Shown: in pieces, positions 44,041-52,422 of the stretch
Layout of the letters: every line of letters starts with the position of its first letter
Numbering within the stretch: the first letter of the stretch is position 1
Assembly (NCBI RefSeq): GCF_042683165.1
Contig: NZ_JBHUIZ010000014.1
Span: forward strand, 191,368 to 255,367
Direction of reading: 5' to 3'
DNA length: 64,000 nucleotides
Source of the DNA: Tigheibacillus halophilus
GTDB taxonomy: Bacteria; Bacillota; Bacilli; Bacillales; Amphibacillaceae
Notes under the pieces: model-generated
Told to the model about the DNA's origin: nothing
The model's input: the letters and a program-made list of their open reading frames with translations, nothing else
The model's database searches: none
Program-made: the position numbers and the translations under genes

Positions 44041-46449
44041 TTAATACTGCATCATATCTTCTACTTGATTTTCAGAAACCAGAACTTCTCTTTGCTTGCT
44101 GCCGTTTTGTCCTGAAATGATTCCTTTATATTCCAGAGAATCGATCAATCTTGCGGCACGGTTATAGCCGATTTTAAAATGTCTTTGCAATAAAGAAGTG
44201 CTGGCGCCTCCACGGTTAATGACAAAGGTGATGGCTTCCCTCAGCAATTCGTCTTCCTCTTCTTCTATGCTGAACTTCTCAAGCAGTGAATCCTGTTCAA
44301 ATAAATAATTTGCAGGAGCAAGCGTCCTAACATGATTGGTCACACGTTCGATTTCCTCGTCTGATACGAATGGCCCTTGCAGACGGGATGTTTTTCCAGT
44401 GCCGTTTTCAATAAACAACATATCCCCCCTGCCAAGTAATTTCTCCGCTCCACCACTGTCCAGAATCGTTCTGGAATCGACCTGTGAGGACACACTGAAA
44501 GCGATTCTTGTCGGGATATTCGCCTTAATCAATCCGGTAAGCACATCTACTGATGGACGCTGTGTTGCCAATAACAAATGGATGCCGCATGCACGGGCCT
44601 TCTGGGCAATTCGGCAAATCGCATCCTCTACATCCTGTGGGGAAACCATCATTAAATCTGCAAGCTCATCAATGACAATGACGATATAGGGCATCTTTTC
44701 TTCCTCACGGTCCTGATTTCTCATTCGTTCATTAAAACGTTTGATATCCCTTACGCCTTCCTGAACAAAGCGGTCATACCTGTCTTCCATCTCTCCGACA
44801 GCCCATTTCAATGCGACAGTAGCAGCCTTCACATCCGTAATTACTGGGGAAATCAAGTGCGGAATGCCATTATAGGCTGCCAATTCAACCATTTTCGGAT
44901 CAATAAGCATGAATTTCACTTCTTCATGGTTCGCTTTATATAACAGGCTGACCAAAATCGTATTTATGCAGACACTCTTCCCTGACCCTGTTGCACCGGC
45001 AATCAATCCATGCGGCATTTGCTGAATGTTAGTCATCATCGGTGTTCCTTCAATATTCAGTCCAAGAGCTACTGTTAATGGGGATTTTGCTTCTTGAAAC
45101 GAGTTCGTTCCGATGACTTCTTGCAGACCTACCATTCTTGCATGGTGATTCGGCACTTCTATACCGATCGTGTTTTTCCCAGGAATCGGTGCTTCAATAC
45201 GAATGTCCTTCGCAGACATATTCAATTTCAAATCATCACTGAGATTCTTCACTTTGCTGACTTTGACTCCCAGTTCGGGCTGTACCTCAAATCTGGTGAC
45301 AGACGGTCCCTGAGTCGCATTGACCACTTTAGCACGGACATTGAAGTGTTTTAGCGTTTGTTCGAGAAGCTCTTGCTGAGCTTCAACCCAACTATCATCT
45401 CCGCTGCTTTCATCCGATGTATCGTCAAGCAAATGAAGTGGCAACTGCAATGGTTGGCCGGCAGCACTACCCCCCGTAGGATTAGCGGCAGGCAAAGTTT
45501 TATCAGGCATCACTTTTTTTTCCGGCTGAGAAATAGCAGGCTTCATTTTTACTGGTTCTTCTTGCCTGCTTGTATTCGGAACATAATGTATCGGTCTGCT
45601 GGCAGCTTCACGCAACTGTTGATTTTTCCTATCCTGGTGATTCATCAACACATTATATGGCATGGAGCCATCATCATTGCGTCTCTTTTTCGGCTCCTCC
45701 TTTTTAGGTGAATGACGATTTTTCATGTTATTATCCAAAGGAATTATCGGTTCCAGTTTTTCTGGCTGCTCCGCTACCTTATCGTGCTTCTTTTCCTGAT
45801 TCTGTTTTCTCAGCAATGAATGAACCTCTTGGTAATCCATACCAGTCCGTTCTTTTTTTTCCGCTGGTTTTTTTTCCACATGTACTTCTTCCATTGAAGC
45901 TGCCGTTTCTAATTGCGTTGTATCCATTTCTTTTTGCACAGAATCCATCTGTTTCGACCCTGCCTCTTCGTCCGTACGCAGCATATCCTGTCTGCGCTGG
46001 TAAGCAGGTACTTCCTTGCTCTCTTCGGTTCGATTATGGAAGCCATATATAGGTGAAGGGACACTGCTTAACTTAAATGGCTTTTTAGGCTCTCTTTTAT
46101 ATACCTTTCTTGACTCTTGTACTTTTTTATTAGATCGACTGTTCTGGAGCTCTCTGCTGCTATTGTCTGCATCATGTTTAGGCTTATTTTCTTTTCTGCG
46201 CTGGTATGCAGGCTTTTCAACTTGTTTCGTTTTTCCTATTTGCTTCTGTTTTTCCAAAGGATGGTCATGGTGCAGCGTGTTCTTTGGATACTGATAAGCG
46301 ATTCTCGCCTGCACATTTTCATGGCGTTCTTTTTCACGATGTGTATGCTCGGGTATCATATTGTCGTTTTGTTCGGGCGCTACCTCTACTGTTTCTTCAA
46401 CTTCTTTCCAAATAAAATTACCGATTCTTTTTTTCCATTTATCCCACAT
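44041..46449 (-). CDS. sftA: DNA translocase SftA (soluble FtsK/SpoIIIE family)
   Basis: Clears chromosomal DNA from the closing septum. 802 residues. No N-terminal membrane helices, which distinguishes SftA (YtpT) from SpoIIIE. Residues 1-345 are a charged, low-complexity linker in which AYQRR recurs at 81-85 and 149-153. The motor domain carries Walker A GATGSGKS (485-492) and Walker B IVIVIDELADLM. The C-terminal gamma winged helix (about 730-802, INRGGASTSLLQRHFKIGYNRA) reads DNA polarity motifs. The ribosome site is weak. Confidence 0.95.
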   Translation of the reverse strand: MWDKWKKRIGNFIWKEVEETVEVAPEQNDNMIPEHTHREKERHENVQARIAYQYPKNTLHHDHPLEKQKQIGKTKQVEKPAYQRRKENKPKHDADNSSRELQNSRSNKKVQESRKVYKREPKKPFKLSSVPSPIYGFHNRTEESKEVPAYQRRQDMLRTDEEAGSKQMDSVQKEMDTTQLETAASMEEVHVEKKPAEKKERTGMDYQEVHSLLRKQNQEKKHDKVAEQPEKLEPIIPLDNNMKNRHSPKKEEPKKRRNDDGSMPYNVLMNHQDRKNQQLREAASRPIHYVPNTSRQEEPVKMKPAISQPEKKVMPDKTLPAANPTGGSAAGQPLQLPLHLLDDTSDESSGDDSWVEAQQELLEQTLKHFNVRAKVVNATQGPSVTRFEVQPELGVKVSKVKNLSDDLKLNMSAKDIRIEAPIPGKNTIGIEVPNHHARMVGLQEVIGTNSFQEAKSPLTVALGLNIEGTPMMTNIQQMPHGLIAGATGSGKSVCINTILVSLLYKANHEEVKFMLIDPKMVELAAYNGIPHLISPVITDVKAATVALKWAVGEMEDRYDRFVQEGVRDIKRFNERMRNQDREEEKMPYIVIVIDELADLMMVSPQDVEDAICRIAQKARACGIHLLLATQRPSVDVLTGLIKANIPTRIAFSVSSQVDSRTILDSGGAEKLLGRGDMLFIENGTGKTSRLQGPFVSDEEIERVTNHVRTLAPANYLFEQDSLLEKFSIEEEEDELLREAITFVINRGGASTSLLQRHFKIGYNRAARLIDSLEYKGIISGQNGSKQREVLVSENQVEDMMQY

Positions 46450-46706
46450 TTATTTCACTCATTTCTAAATTAATCCTCTGCTCCTATTCTAGCATTTTTT
46501 GATAGTAAACTGGTAGAAGGTTTTGCCATTGTACACCGCTTCCGAGTGATGATGCCTAAGGGCAATCCACTGCTCGTTTCTTTAGAAAGATAGTCGACAT
46601 GATACTGCAACGTCGAAGCCGAAGCCAATCATTCTCTTTCTTGATAAAAGGGTTAAAAAATTGACAAAAGCGTAGAGAAAAACTGAAAGCTTTTTAGCGG
46701 CTGAAG

Positions 46707-46832
46707 TTAAAGACAAAACGAAATGTCCATGGCTGCAATTTCCTGCTTCATCAATAAACCACCGTACACTATAGTCAGTGTGACTGCTATTGCAATAGCA
46801 GTTGAATTACAGGCAGCTATTTTCAATGCCAT
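46707..46832 (-). CDS. Possible 41-residue membrane peptide
   Basis: Frame starting MALKIAACNSTAIAIAVTLT and ending in FCL before TAA, with one hydrophobic helix (about 11-28). AAGGAAA stands seven bases before the ATG. It lies downstream of the ytpR terminator, in a 440-base gap before sftA. No family is recognised. The rest of the gap (46450-46706) shows no gene or strong motif. Confidence 0.3.
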   Translation of the reverse strand: MALKIAACNSTAIAIAVTLTIVYGGLLMKQEIAAMDISFCL

Positions 46833-46851
46833 GTTCTTTTCCTTGAAAAAA

Positions 46852-46878
46852 ACAACCATTGCCCACAGGCTAGGTTGT
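46852..46878 (-). terminator. Terminator of the ytpP-ytpQ-ytpR group
   Basis: ACAACC (46852-46857) pairs with GGTTGT (46873-46878); on the minus strand the hairpin runs straight into TTTTTTTC. Confidence 0.7.
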
Positions 46879-46890
46879 CCTATTCATGTG

Positions 46891-47493
46891 CTAAAAAACG
46901 AAAGGTTCTCCTGCTTTGCTCTTTTCACTCAGTACATAAATGCCTTTTTCTGTTGGTGCATTCGGCAAACCCAGTTCTTTTTGGGAGCATATCATACCAT
47001 TCGATGGAACCCCTCTTAATGTTGTCGGTTTTATTTGCATTCCACTCGGCATGGTTGCACCTACTTTCGCTACCACCACTTTTTGCCCTTGGTCTATGTT
47101 TGGGGCGCCGCAGACAATTTGCAGCATTTCATCTCCAACGTCTACTTGGCAGACACTTAATTTATCAGCGTTCTCATGGGCTTTTTTTTCTTCCACATAG
47201 CCGACTACAAATTTCGGACGCAAATCGAAATCAAGCTTGTCTTCAAGCCCGTGCGCTGCAAATAAGGTGCGAATCTCATCAAGCATTGCCTCGCTCAGCA
47301 TGATTTTTCCTTTTTCGATTAGAGAAAGATGTTCAGAAGCTTCAAAAATATTATAACCGAGCAATTCACCTTGTCGATCAGTGATTTTAGTTACCGGGCC
47401 ATAATTCATATATTCTATTTCATAGCGGTCTCCCTCTTTAACAGGGACAATCAGTACATCCCCCATTCCTTCAGGGTTATAAAATACATCCAT
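46891..47493 (-). CDS. ytpR: YtpR family tRNA-binding-domain protein
   Basis: 200 residues. The C-terminal half (about 90-195) is an EMAP-type OB fold as at the N-terminus of the phenylalanyl-tRNA synthetase beta subunit: VVGYVEEKKAHENADKLSVCQVD, IVCGAPNI and GMICSQKELG. The N-terminal half is the YtpR-specific domain (MDVFYNPEGMGDVLIV). The RNA ligand is not known. ATG 47493 follows AAAGAG at eight bases; a GTG at 47502 is the alternative. It is 16 nt after ytpQ. Confidence 0.92.
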   Translation of the reverse strand: MDVFYNPEGMGDVLIVPVKEGDRYEIEYMNYGPVTKITDRQGELLGYNIFEASEHLSLIEKGKIMLSEAMLDEIRTLFAAHGLEDKLDFDLRPKFVVGYVEEKKAHENADKLSVCQVDVGDEMLQIVCGAPNIDQGQKVVVAKVGATMPSGMQIKPTTLRGVPSNGMICSQKELGLPNAPTEKGIYVLSEKSKAGEPFVF

Positions 47494-47509
47494 ATCATTC
47501 ACTCTTTCT

Positions 47510-48316
47510 TCAATTATTTTCGGGTCTGTTTTTTGCCAAAATAAAAATCGGTGTTAATTTTTCTTTTTCATAAACAAATGAAAGCGAGGTGATTGGAACA
47601 CGTCCCTCAGCAAAAAATTTCATCGCCATCTGTGCCAAAATATCATACCCTGTCTTGTTTCGGATATCAGCCAGGATTAGTACATCCTGGTGCGGAGCGG
47701 CTATGACCAATTCTCCTTTTGCTTTTGCATTCATTTCAGAAAGAAATGCAGTATTCAATATCCTGCTGGCATCATAGCCATCTTGTTGGGAAACGAAATA
47801 AAAATCGTTATCTGCAACCGTGTCTGCCTTTGTTTCCGTTGATAAAGCGCGCAAGTTAAAATTAGCCACCTCAGCAACATGATCCAATGTCCAATTATCC
47901 CTTTTCAGCATGTCGTTATCGATCAACCGATACGACTTGCCAGAATCAATGGCATAAAATATTCTTGTTTCAGCAGTATGATCTTTCCAAACAAGTTTTT
48001 TACCTGCCTTTGTTTGCAAAGGAAAGGATGTCGCTCTAATAACGGGATAAATGTTTTTTTCATTACCTGATAAACGAAATTGCTGCTGCATAATGCGCAT
48101 CGATTCCTTGATATGATCAATCAGCTCATCAATGGCCCCTTCACCATTTTCTTCATACTTGGCAATTACATTCGGCAGTGTAATTGTCACACCTTCACCG
48201 TTTTCTTTCCACTCTATCCGAAACGTATCTTTTTCCCTGTTGAAAGAAGTTTTAAATCCAGGCTCAGACAGTTTTTCTTCCAGCAGACGCTTCATTTTGA
48301 TGCTTGTCATTTTCAA
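47510..48316 (-). CDS. ytpQ: DUF1444 protein YtpQ
   Basis: 268 residues, soluble. Family landmarks include YPVIRATSFPLQTK, DHTAETRIFYAIDSGKSYRLI, NDGYDASRILN-like QDGYDASRILN, and the C-terminal PHQDVLILADIRN and FILAKNRP. The N-terminus MKMTSIKMKRLLEEKL matches YtpQ. Function is unknown. It lies between ytpP and ytpR in one direction; AAGGAGGG precedes ATG 48316. Confidence 0.93.
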   Translation of the reverse strand: MKMTSIKMKRLLEEKLSEPGFKTSFNREKDTFRIEWKENGEGVTITLPNVIAKYEENGEGAIDELIDHIKESMRIMQQQFRLSGNEKNIYPVIRATSFPLQTKAGKKLVWKDHTAETRIFYAIDSGKSYRLIDNDMLKRDNWTLDHVAEVANFNLRALSTETKADTVADNDFYFVSQQDGYDASRILNTAFLSEMNAKAKGELVIAAPHQDVLILADIRNKTGYDILAQMAMKFFAEGRVPITSLSFVYEKEKLTPIFILAKNRPENN

Positions 48317-48354
48317 TGAAAACCCTCCTTTTATACTGTAGCCTCATTTAGAAA

Positions 48355-48678
48355 TCACACTTCATTTGGGAGGGCCTCAATAAACTGTATGACTTCCTGC
48401 TTTGTTTTGCGATCTTTGCTGACAAGCCTGCCAGCTTCTTTACCATGTTGAAAAGCAATGAAACTTGGTATTCCAAACACGTCGTAATCCTGGCAAATAT
48501 CGATGAACTCATCGCGATCTACCATCACAAATATATATTCATCAAACATTTCCTCCAATTGGGGAAGAAATGGTTCAATAAAGCGGCAGTCCGGACACCA
48601 GTCAGCTGAAAATACAAAAATAGACTTTGGTGACTGGATGATTTCTTGGAATTCTTCTTTTGATTTTAATGACTGCAT
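48355..48678 (-). CDS. ytpP: Thioredoxin-like protein YtpP
   Basis: 107-residue single thioredoxin fold. The active site is ADWCPDCRFIEPF (WCPDC near residues 28-32), with the cis-proline in FGIPSFIAF. ATG 48678 has AAAGGAG upstream; a GTG-region start further out is rejected. The CPDC dithiol indicates a disulfide oxidoreductase; partners are unknown. It heads the ytpP-ytpQ-ytpR set, behind a leader of about 200 nt. Confidence 0.92.
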   Translation of the reverse strand: MQSLKSKEEFQEIIQSPKSIFVFSADWCPDCRFIEPFLPQLEEMFDEYIFVMVDRDEFIDICQDYDVFGIPSFIAFQHGKEAGRLVSKDRKTKQEVIQFIEALPNEV

Positions 48679-48883
48679 GTTAACAACTCCTTTTTTTAGC
48701 ACCTAACTATTGCTTTACGACGAGTCTTTCACTTCAAATCGCATGGGTGCGGCATGCAAATGTAATATAGACAACACAGTCTGGGTCAGCTCTCTTTAGA
48801 CCATTATTGGTAACGTTAATGCAACTTGCATCATGGGAGCATCTATTAAGAAAGCACGTGCTCCATTGAATAGTTCACTTTAT
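48679..48883 (-). promoter_or_regulatory. Long structured leader of ytpP
   Basis: Transcription from the promoter at 48884-48912 would give a leader of about 200 nt. It holds inverted repeats GGAGCA/TGCTCC (48836-48863), with GCACGTGC inside, and ATGCA/TGCAT (near 48820-48832). No known riboswitch family is recognised. Confidence 0.4.
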
Positions 48884-48912
48884 ATCATACATTGGTTTGT
48901 CTACTCTTTCAA
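48884..48912 (-). promoter_or_regulatory. Sigma-A promoter upstream of ytpP
   Basis: Minus-strand TTGAAA (48907-48912), a 17-nt spacer and TATGAT (48884-48889). Confidence 0.6.
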
Positions 48913-49112
48913 TAAAGACAAGCGCTGATACGGAAAATCATTGGAGCAGTGATTATTCCGTACGTTTCATTCCGAAGGCAGGTGTATTTTATAAAGTACT
49001 ATGGAAGTTTCCTTCAGTTGTTTTTTTGTAAAGCGTAAAAAATTGGAAGTCACAGGCAAATCACTTTCCTCAAGGCGAAAAACGCTATACTATACATTTG
49101 AGGAGGGATAGT

Positions 49113-49553
49113 ATGAATTTTATCGTATATTTAGCTGGACAAATCCATGATGATTGGAGAGAACAATTAGAGAAACTCGCAAAAGAAAAAGATCTGCCGC
49201 TGACTTTTGTGGCCCCCCAAACGAATCATGATCGTTCCGACAATATCGGTGAAGAAATTCTTGGCGAACAGCCTGACAAGCTCCATAAGGATGACGCTGC
49301 TTCTGATATCAACAATTTCCGTACGCAGCTTCTTATGCAAAAGTCGGATGCGGTAATCGCTTTATTCGGGGAACAGTACAAGCAATGGAACACCGCGATG
49401 GATGCAAGCTGCGCTATTACCATGAACAAGCCTACTATCATTGTTCGGCCGAAGTCACTGATCCATCCGCTGAAGGAACTATCTAACAAAGCGAACGTAA
49501 CGGTTGAAACAGTGGAACAAGCCTTAGATGTACTGGCATATGTTTTCGATTAA
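49113..49553 (+). CDS. ytoQ: YtoQ family protein
   Basis: 146 residues. The fold is nucleoside 2-deoxyribosyltransferase-like by pattern: VYLAGQIHDDWREQL at the start, a DINNFRTQLLMQKSDAVIALFG core, and WNTAMDASCAI. A glycosidase activity is inference only. AGGAGGG precedes ATG 49113, with a TATACT -10 element at 49086-49091. It is divergent from ytpP, as the ytpP-ytoQ order in B. subtilis suggests. Confidence 0.88.
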   Translation: MNFIVYLAGQIHDDWREQLEKLAKEKDLPLTFVAPQTNHDRSDNIGEEILGEQPDKLHKDDAASDINNFRTQLLMQKSDAVIALFGEQYKQWNTAMDASCAITMNKPTIIVRPKSLIHPLKELSNKANVTVETVEQALDVLAYVFD

Positions 49554-49693
49554 AAAATATTTATTTTTAGTCTTAGGTCAAACAACCATTTAAAAACAGT
49601 TTATTCATATTATGATCAAACAAAAAATGAGCATTTGAAAATGGAAGACGCTCAATGAAGTTTTCCATTCATGCATCATGCTTCTAACAAAAG

Positions 49694-49736
49694 CAGGGCC
49701 CCACCAATATAATCTGGGTATGGCCCTGTTGGTTTT
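49694..49736. terminator. Terminator between ytoQ and the ycgQ-like gene
   Basis: CAGGGCC (49694-49700) pairs with GGCCCTG (49722-49728) and is followed by a T-rich run on the plus strand, where the convergent gene ends. Confidence 0.65.
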
Positions 49737-50655
49737 ATTTTATCACTTGAATTAAAGGGGGGTATATATAAGGATCACTAGGTTCCTCCATGACTTTCCA
49801 TTTCTCAGCTTTTATGACCGGGATTGGGGCGCCATTATACGTAGTAACATCAAGCTTGCCTTCTATCTCAATCCACGTATCTTCTTCCACTTGTCCTGCT
49901 TCTTCAAACTCACTTAAAAAACCGAGTACGCTCGTATCTGCCACACAGTGGATCATATAAAACCTGGCAAGCACAAGTTGATTGGACTGTAAACCCTTTT
50001 CCCTATATACAAATCCTGTAGTTTTGATTTTTTTTCCAATATATTTTTCTATATTCGTCTCTATTTCTCCATAATAAGCGGCGTACATTTCATTGTTCAT
50101 TTGAATTTCATCCGATTGATGCAACTCCTCCATCGCTTTATCATACTCTTCCTTGGAGAAATAGTTATTGTTGGTCATGACACGCTCGTGCTGTGTTTGT
50201 CCGTTATTTAACGCAGGAACGCCATTGTCCTCCATATCTAGATTTTTGGAGGCTTCCTCTTTATTGGACTGGTTTGCGGTTTGGTTCGTCCGAGGCAAAA
50301 TATTACTTTTTTTGGCTGCTAAAGAGGCATCCAAGGTAGTTGGCGCAATTAGAAAACCTGTTAATAGCGGAAAAATAATAATGCAATGACCAATGGACCG
50401 TTTCATAAAAGAGCCTGAATCGTGATGATGCCCACAATCGTCTTCACAAGCATGTGTGTGTTGGTGAAAATGCCATACTCTTGTTAACTGAATAAAAAAT
50501 AAGAAGATAAATACCACTGCAGCAATTTTACTCATGATGTCGTACTTTGGATTAATGAATTTGGCAATATCTCCTGTATAATGCAATTTGAAAAAAAACG
50601 CTGCAAAACATGCTAAAACGATGGTACGAAATAATTGTGCGAAACGTATTTTCAT
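49735..50655 (-). CDS. TIGR03943-type putative permease subunit (YcgQ-like)
   Basis: 306 residues. Three hydrophobic segments lie at about 8-24, 40-58 and 85-104. Between the second and third is a metal-binding-like stretch HFHQHTHACEDDCGHHHD (about 62-79), with seven His and two Cys. The C-terminal half is soluble, beta-rich (KIKTTGFVYREKGLQ, TWIEIEGKL). This is the COG3689/YcgQ family partner of COG0701 permeases. It lies nine bases after the permease gene. The Zur-like box and His cluster suggest zinc or cobalt, by inference. Confidence 0.85.
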   Translation of the reverse strand: MKIRFAQLFRTIVLACFAAFFFKLHYTGDIAKFINPKYDIMSKIAAVVFIFLFFIQLTRVWHFHQHTHACEDDCGHHHDSGSFMKRSIGHCIIIFPLLTGFLIAPTTLDASLAAKKSNILPRTNQTANQSNKEEASKNLDMEDNGVPALNNGQTQHERVMTNNNYFSKEEYDKAMEELHQSDEIQMNNEMYAAYYGEIETNIEKYIGKKIKTTGFVYREKGLQSNQLVLARFYMIHCVADTSVLGFLSEFEEAGQVEEDTWIEIEGKLDVTTYNGAPIPVIKAEKWKVMEEPSDPYIYPPLIQVIK

Positions 50656-50664
50656 CTATCATCC

Positions 50665-51678
50665 CTACCCTATCATATCTGCGAAGCCGGCACATAAAAA
50701 CACTACCAAGGTGATAATCACAAGAAGAACGAGCACAAACTTTGCTCTAAACACCCCCCATAGCATCAGTGTATTTTTTAAATCGATCATGGGTCCATAC
50801 ATCAAAAAGGCCAAAATTGCAGTAGCTGGAAAAGTTTGACTGAACGAAGCGCCAATAAATGCATCTGCTTCTGAACACAAAGACATGAGATAAGCAAGCC
50901 CCATCATGACGACAGTAGATCCAAAAATACCATCACCAAACAAATCAATAGAAGATGTAGAAATACTAGTTTGAAAGGCTGCTGCAATAAAGGCTCCAAT
51001 AAACAGATATTTTCCCATATCAAAAAACTCATCAATGGCATGATGCATTATTTCTCCCAGCTTTTGACTGAAAGTTTTTTTGGGGCGAGAATCTGCCATT
51101 GTGCTATGGGTGTGTACGACGGCTGGTTCTTTTAATTGGTTAGACTGATACAAAAAAGCAACAATAGCTGAAATAATTAAAGCAGCTAGAAATCCAAATC
51201 CCATCCGTTGGGCCGCCATTTTCATATCATTTCCAAACGCCATATAAGTGGATAATATAACTATCGGATTGATTAACGGCCCTGTAAGCATGAAACCGAC
51301 TGCTGCATGAATCGGCACACCTTTAGAAACCAATCTCCTTACAATCGGAACGATGCCGCATTCACAAGCGGGAAATAATCCTCCAATCACACAACTCACT
51401 AATACTGCCAAATATTTATTTTGAGGGATACATCGTCTGACCATTTCTTCCGTTACAAAAATTTGAATGAATCCCGCAATCAAAACACCTATTAAAACAA
51501 AAGGAAGCGCCTCTATTAGAATACTTAAAAATATGGTATTCAATTGATGAAATGTATTTGGAATATAAACGGATAAAGCTTGTCCGACCGTCTGGCTGGT
51601 CGATATTATGAATACAACGATGGCAATGGAAAACATACCAGTAACATCAAATAATAGTGCATGTAATCTATGATTCAT
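50665..51678 (-). CDS. UPF0718 family permease (YcgR-like)
   Basis: 337 residues with about eight to nine membrane helices, COG0701/DUF318 family. Diagnostic segments: SCVIGGLFPACECGIVPIVRRL with two cysteines (about 110-131), GVPIHAAVGFMLTGPLINPIV, and a second repeat with SLCSEADAFIGASFSQTF. A His-containing cytoplasmic loop lies in the middle (VVHTHSTMADSRP). Substrate is unproved. ATG 51678 follows GGGAGGG. It leads a two-gene operon with the YcgQ-like gene. Confidence 0.87.
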   Translation of the reverse strand: MNHRLHALLFDVTGMFSIAIVVFIISTSQTVGQALSVYIPNTFHQLNTIFLSILIEALPFVLIGVLIAGFIQIFVTEEMVRRCIPQNKYLAVLVSCVIGGLFPACECGIVPIVRRLVSKGVPIHAAVGFMLTGPLINPIVILSTYMAFGNDMKMAAQRMGFGFLAALIISAIVAFLYQSNQLKEPAVVHTHSTMADSRPKKTFSQKLGEIMHHAIDEFFDMGKYLFIGAFIAAAFQTSISTSSIDLFGDGIFGSTVVMMGLAYLMSLCSEADAFIGASFSQTFPATAILAFLMYGPMIDLKNTLMLWGVFRAKFVLVLLVIITLVVFLCAGFADMIG

Positions 51679-51749
51679 TCTGTCCCTCCCAGTATACAAA
51701 GTCATATAAGCTTAATTGGTGGTTGTTCATAATACAATCTATTAGTCAT

Positions 51750-51770
51750 AAATCGAAATTATTCCGATTT
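51750..51770 (-). promoter_or_regulatory. Zur/Fur-family box upstream of the ycgR-like operon
   Basis: A 21-bp palindrome: half-sites AAATCGAAAT and ATTCCGATTT around a central T, with one mismatch between halves. It resembles the Zur box (core TCGTAATNATTACGA). It overlaps the -35 region of a possible minus-strand promoter (TATTAT about 18 nt on), 72 nt before the start codon. Assignment to Zur rather than Fur or PerR is by the TCG/CGA ends. Confidence 0.6.
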
Positions 51771-51844
51771 GCCGATAATCCCTTATAAATGATTTACGCA
51801 TTAAAGCAAAGATGACCCTACAGGACGCTGACAAGACAATAAAA

Positions 51845-51871
51845 AGAGCAGCACTGCATCAGTGCTGCTCT
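51845..51871 (-). terminator. Terminator overlapping the DUF84 stop codon
   Basis: A 12-bp perfect stem AGAGCAGCACTG / CAGTGCTGCTCT with a CAT loop; on the minus strand CTTTTTATTG follows. Its upstream arm encodes the last residues of the DUF84 protein. Confidence 0.88.
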
Positions 51872-52368
51872 TGGTGAAATTCCATCTGACCGCGCAATAA
51901 GCGGACCACATGGGTGAACATCTCTTTCCTGCTCACAAGCTCATTTGTAAAAATGCCAATAGCTCCTTCTTTTTGGCGAACGTCCAATTTTTTAGTGTAC
52001 TCAGCCATCACATCGCCAAGTTCTGCCCCATTTTTCAGCTTCTTAGCTATTTCATTTGGCAAGATAATGCGAGCACCGCTGGCTGTGTATATTTTATCTT
52101 CTGAAATGGCCAGGGCTCCCCAGTTACACAGGTACAAAGCCTCTTCGATATACATCACGCCGCCTTCCAGCCCAATCCCGATTGTACCAGTTGGTTCATT
52201 AGCACACTGTTTGGCCCTGTTGATGGCCCCTCGCATTGTCTCTTCATCAGAAAAAGGCTGTGCCGAAACATTGGACTCAGTACTTTTGGATGCAATAGCA
52301 GTATCCGAAAATACTGAAGTTACCGCATCAATTTTAGCAGGGTTTTTGGAACCCACTATGATCTGCAT
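51859..52368 (-). CDS. DUF84 family inosine/xanthosine triphosphatase
   Basis: 169-residue house-cleaning NTPase of the YjjX/DUF84 family, which removes ITP/XTP. Motifs: VGSKNPAKIDAV at 5-16 (nucleotide-binding), QPFSDEETMRGAINRA, GIGLEGGV and VRQKEGAIGIFT. No signal peptide or membrane helix. AGGAGAGG precedes ATG 52368. It lies 54 nt after ytoP in the same direction. The TGA stop lies inside the terminator loop. Confidence 0.88.
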   Translation of the reverse strand: MQIIVGSKNPAKIDAVTSVFSDTAIASKSTESNVSAQPFSDEETMRGAINRAKQCANEPTGTIGIGLEGGVMYIEEALYLCNWGALAISEDKIYTASGARIILPNEIAKKLKNGAELGDVMAEYTKKLDVRQKEGAIGIFTNELVSRKEMFTHVVRLLRGQMEFHQEQH

Positions 52369-52422
52369 TATTCCTCTCCTTTATAAATAAAACTCAAGCG
52401 CAGGCTTAGTGTTCACGCTGGC

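Noticed and set aside
46723..47303. Plus-strand ORFs across the ytpR region
   Set aside because: They are antisense to the well-supported ytpR gene and lack ribosome sites.
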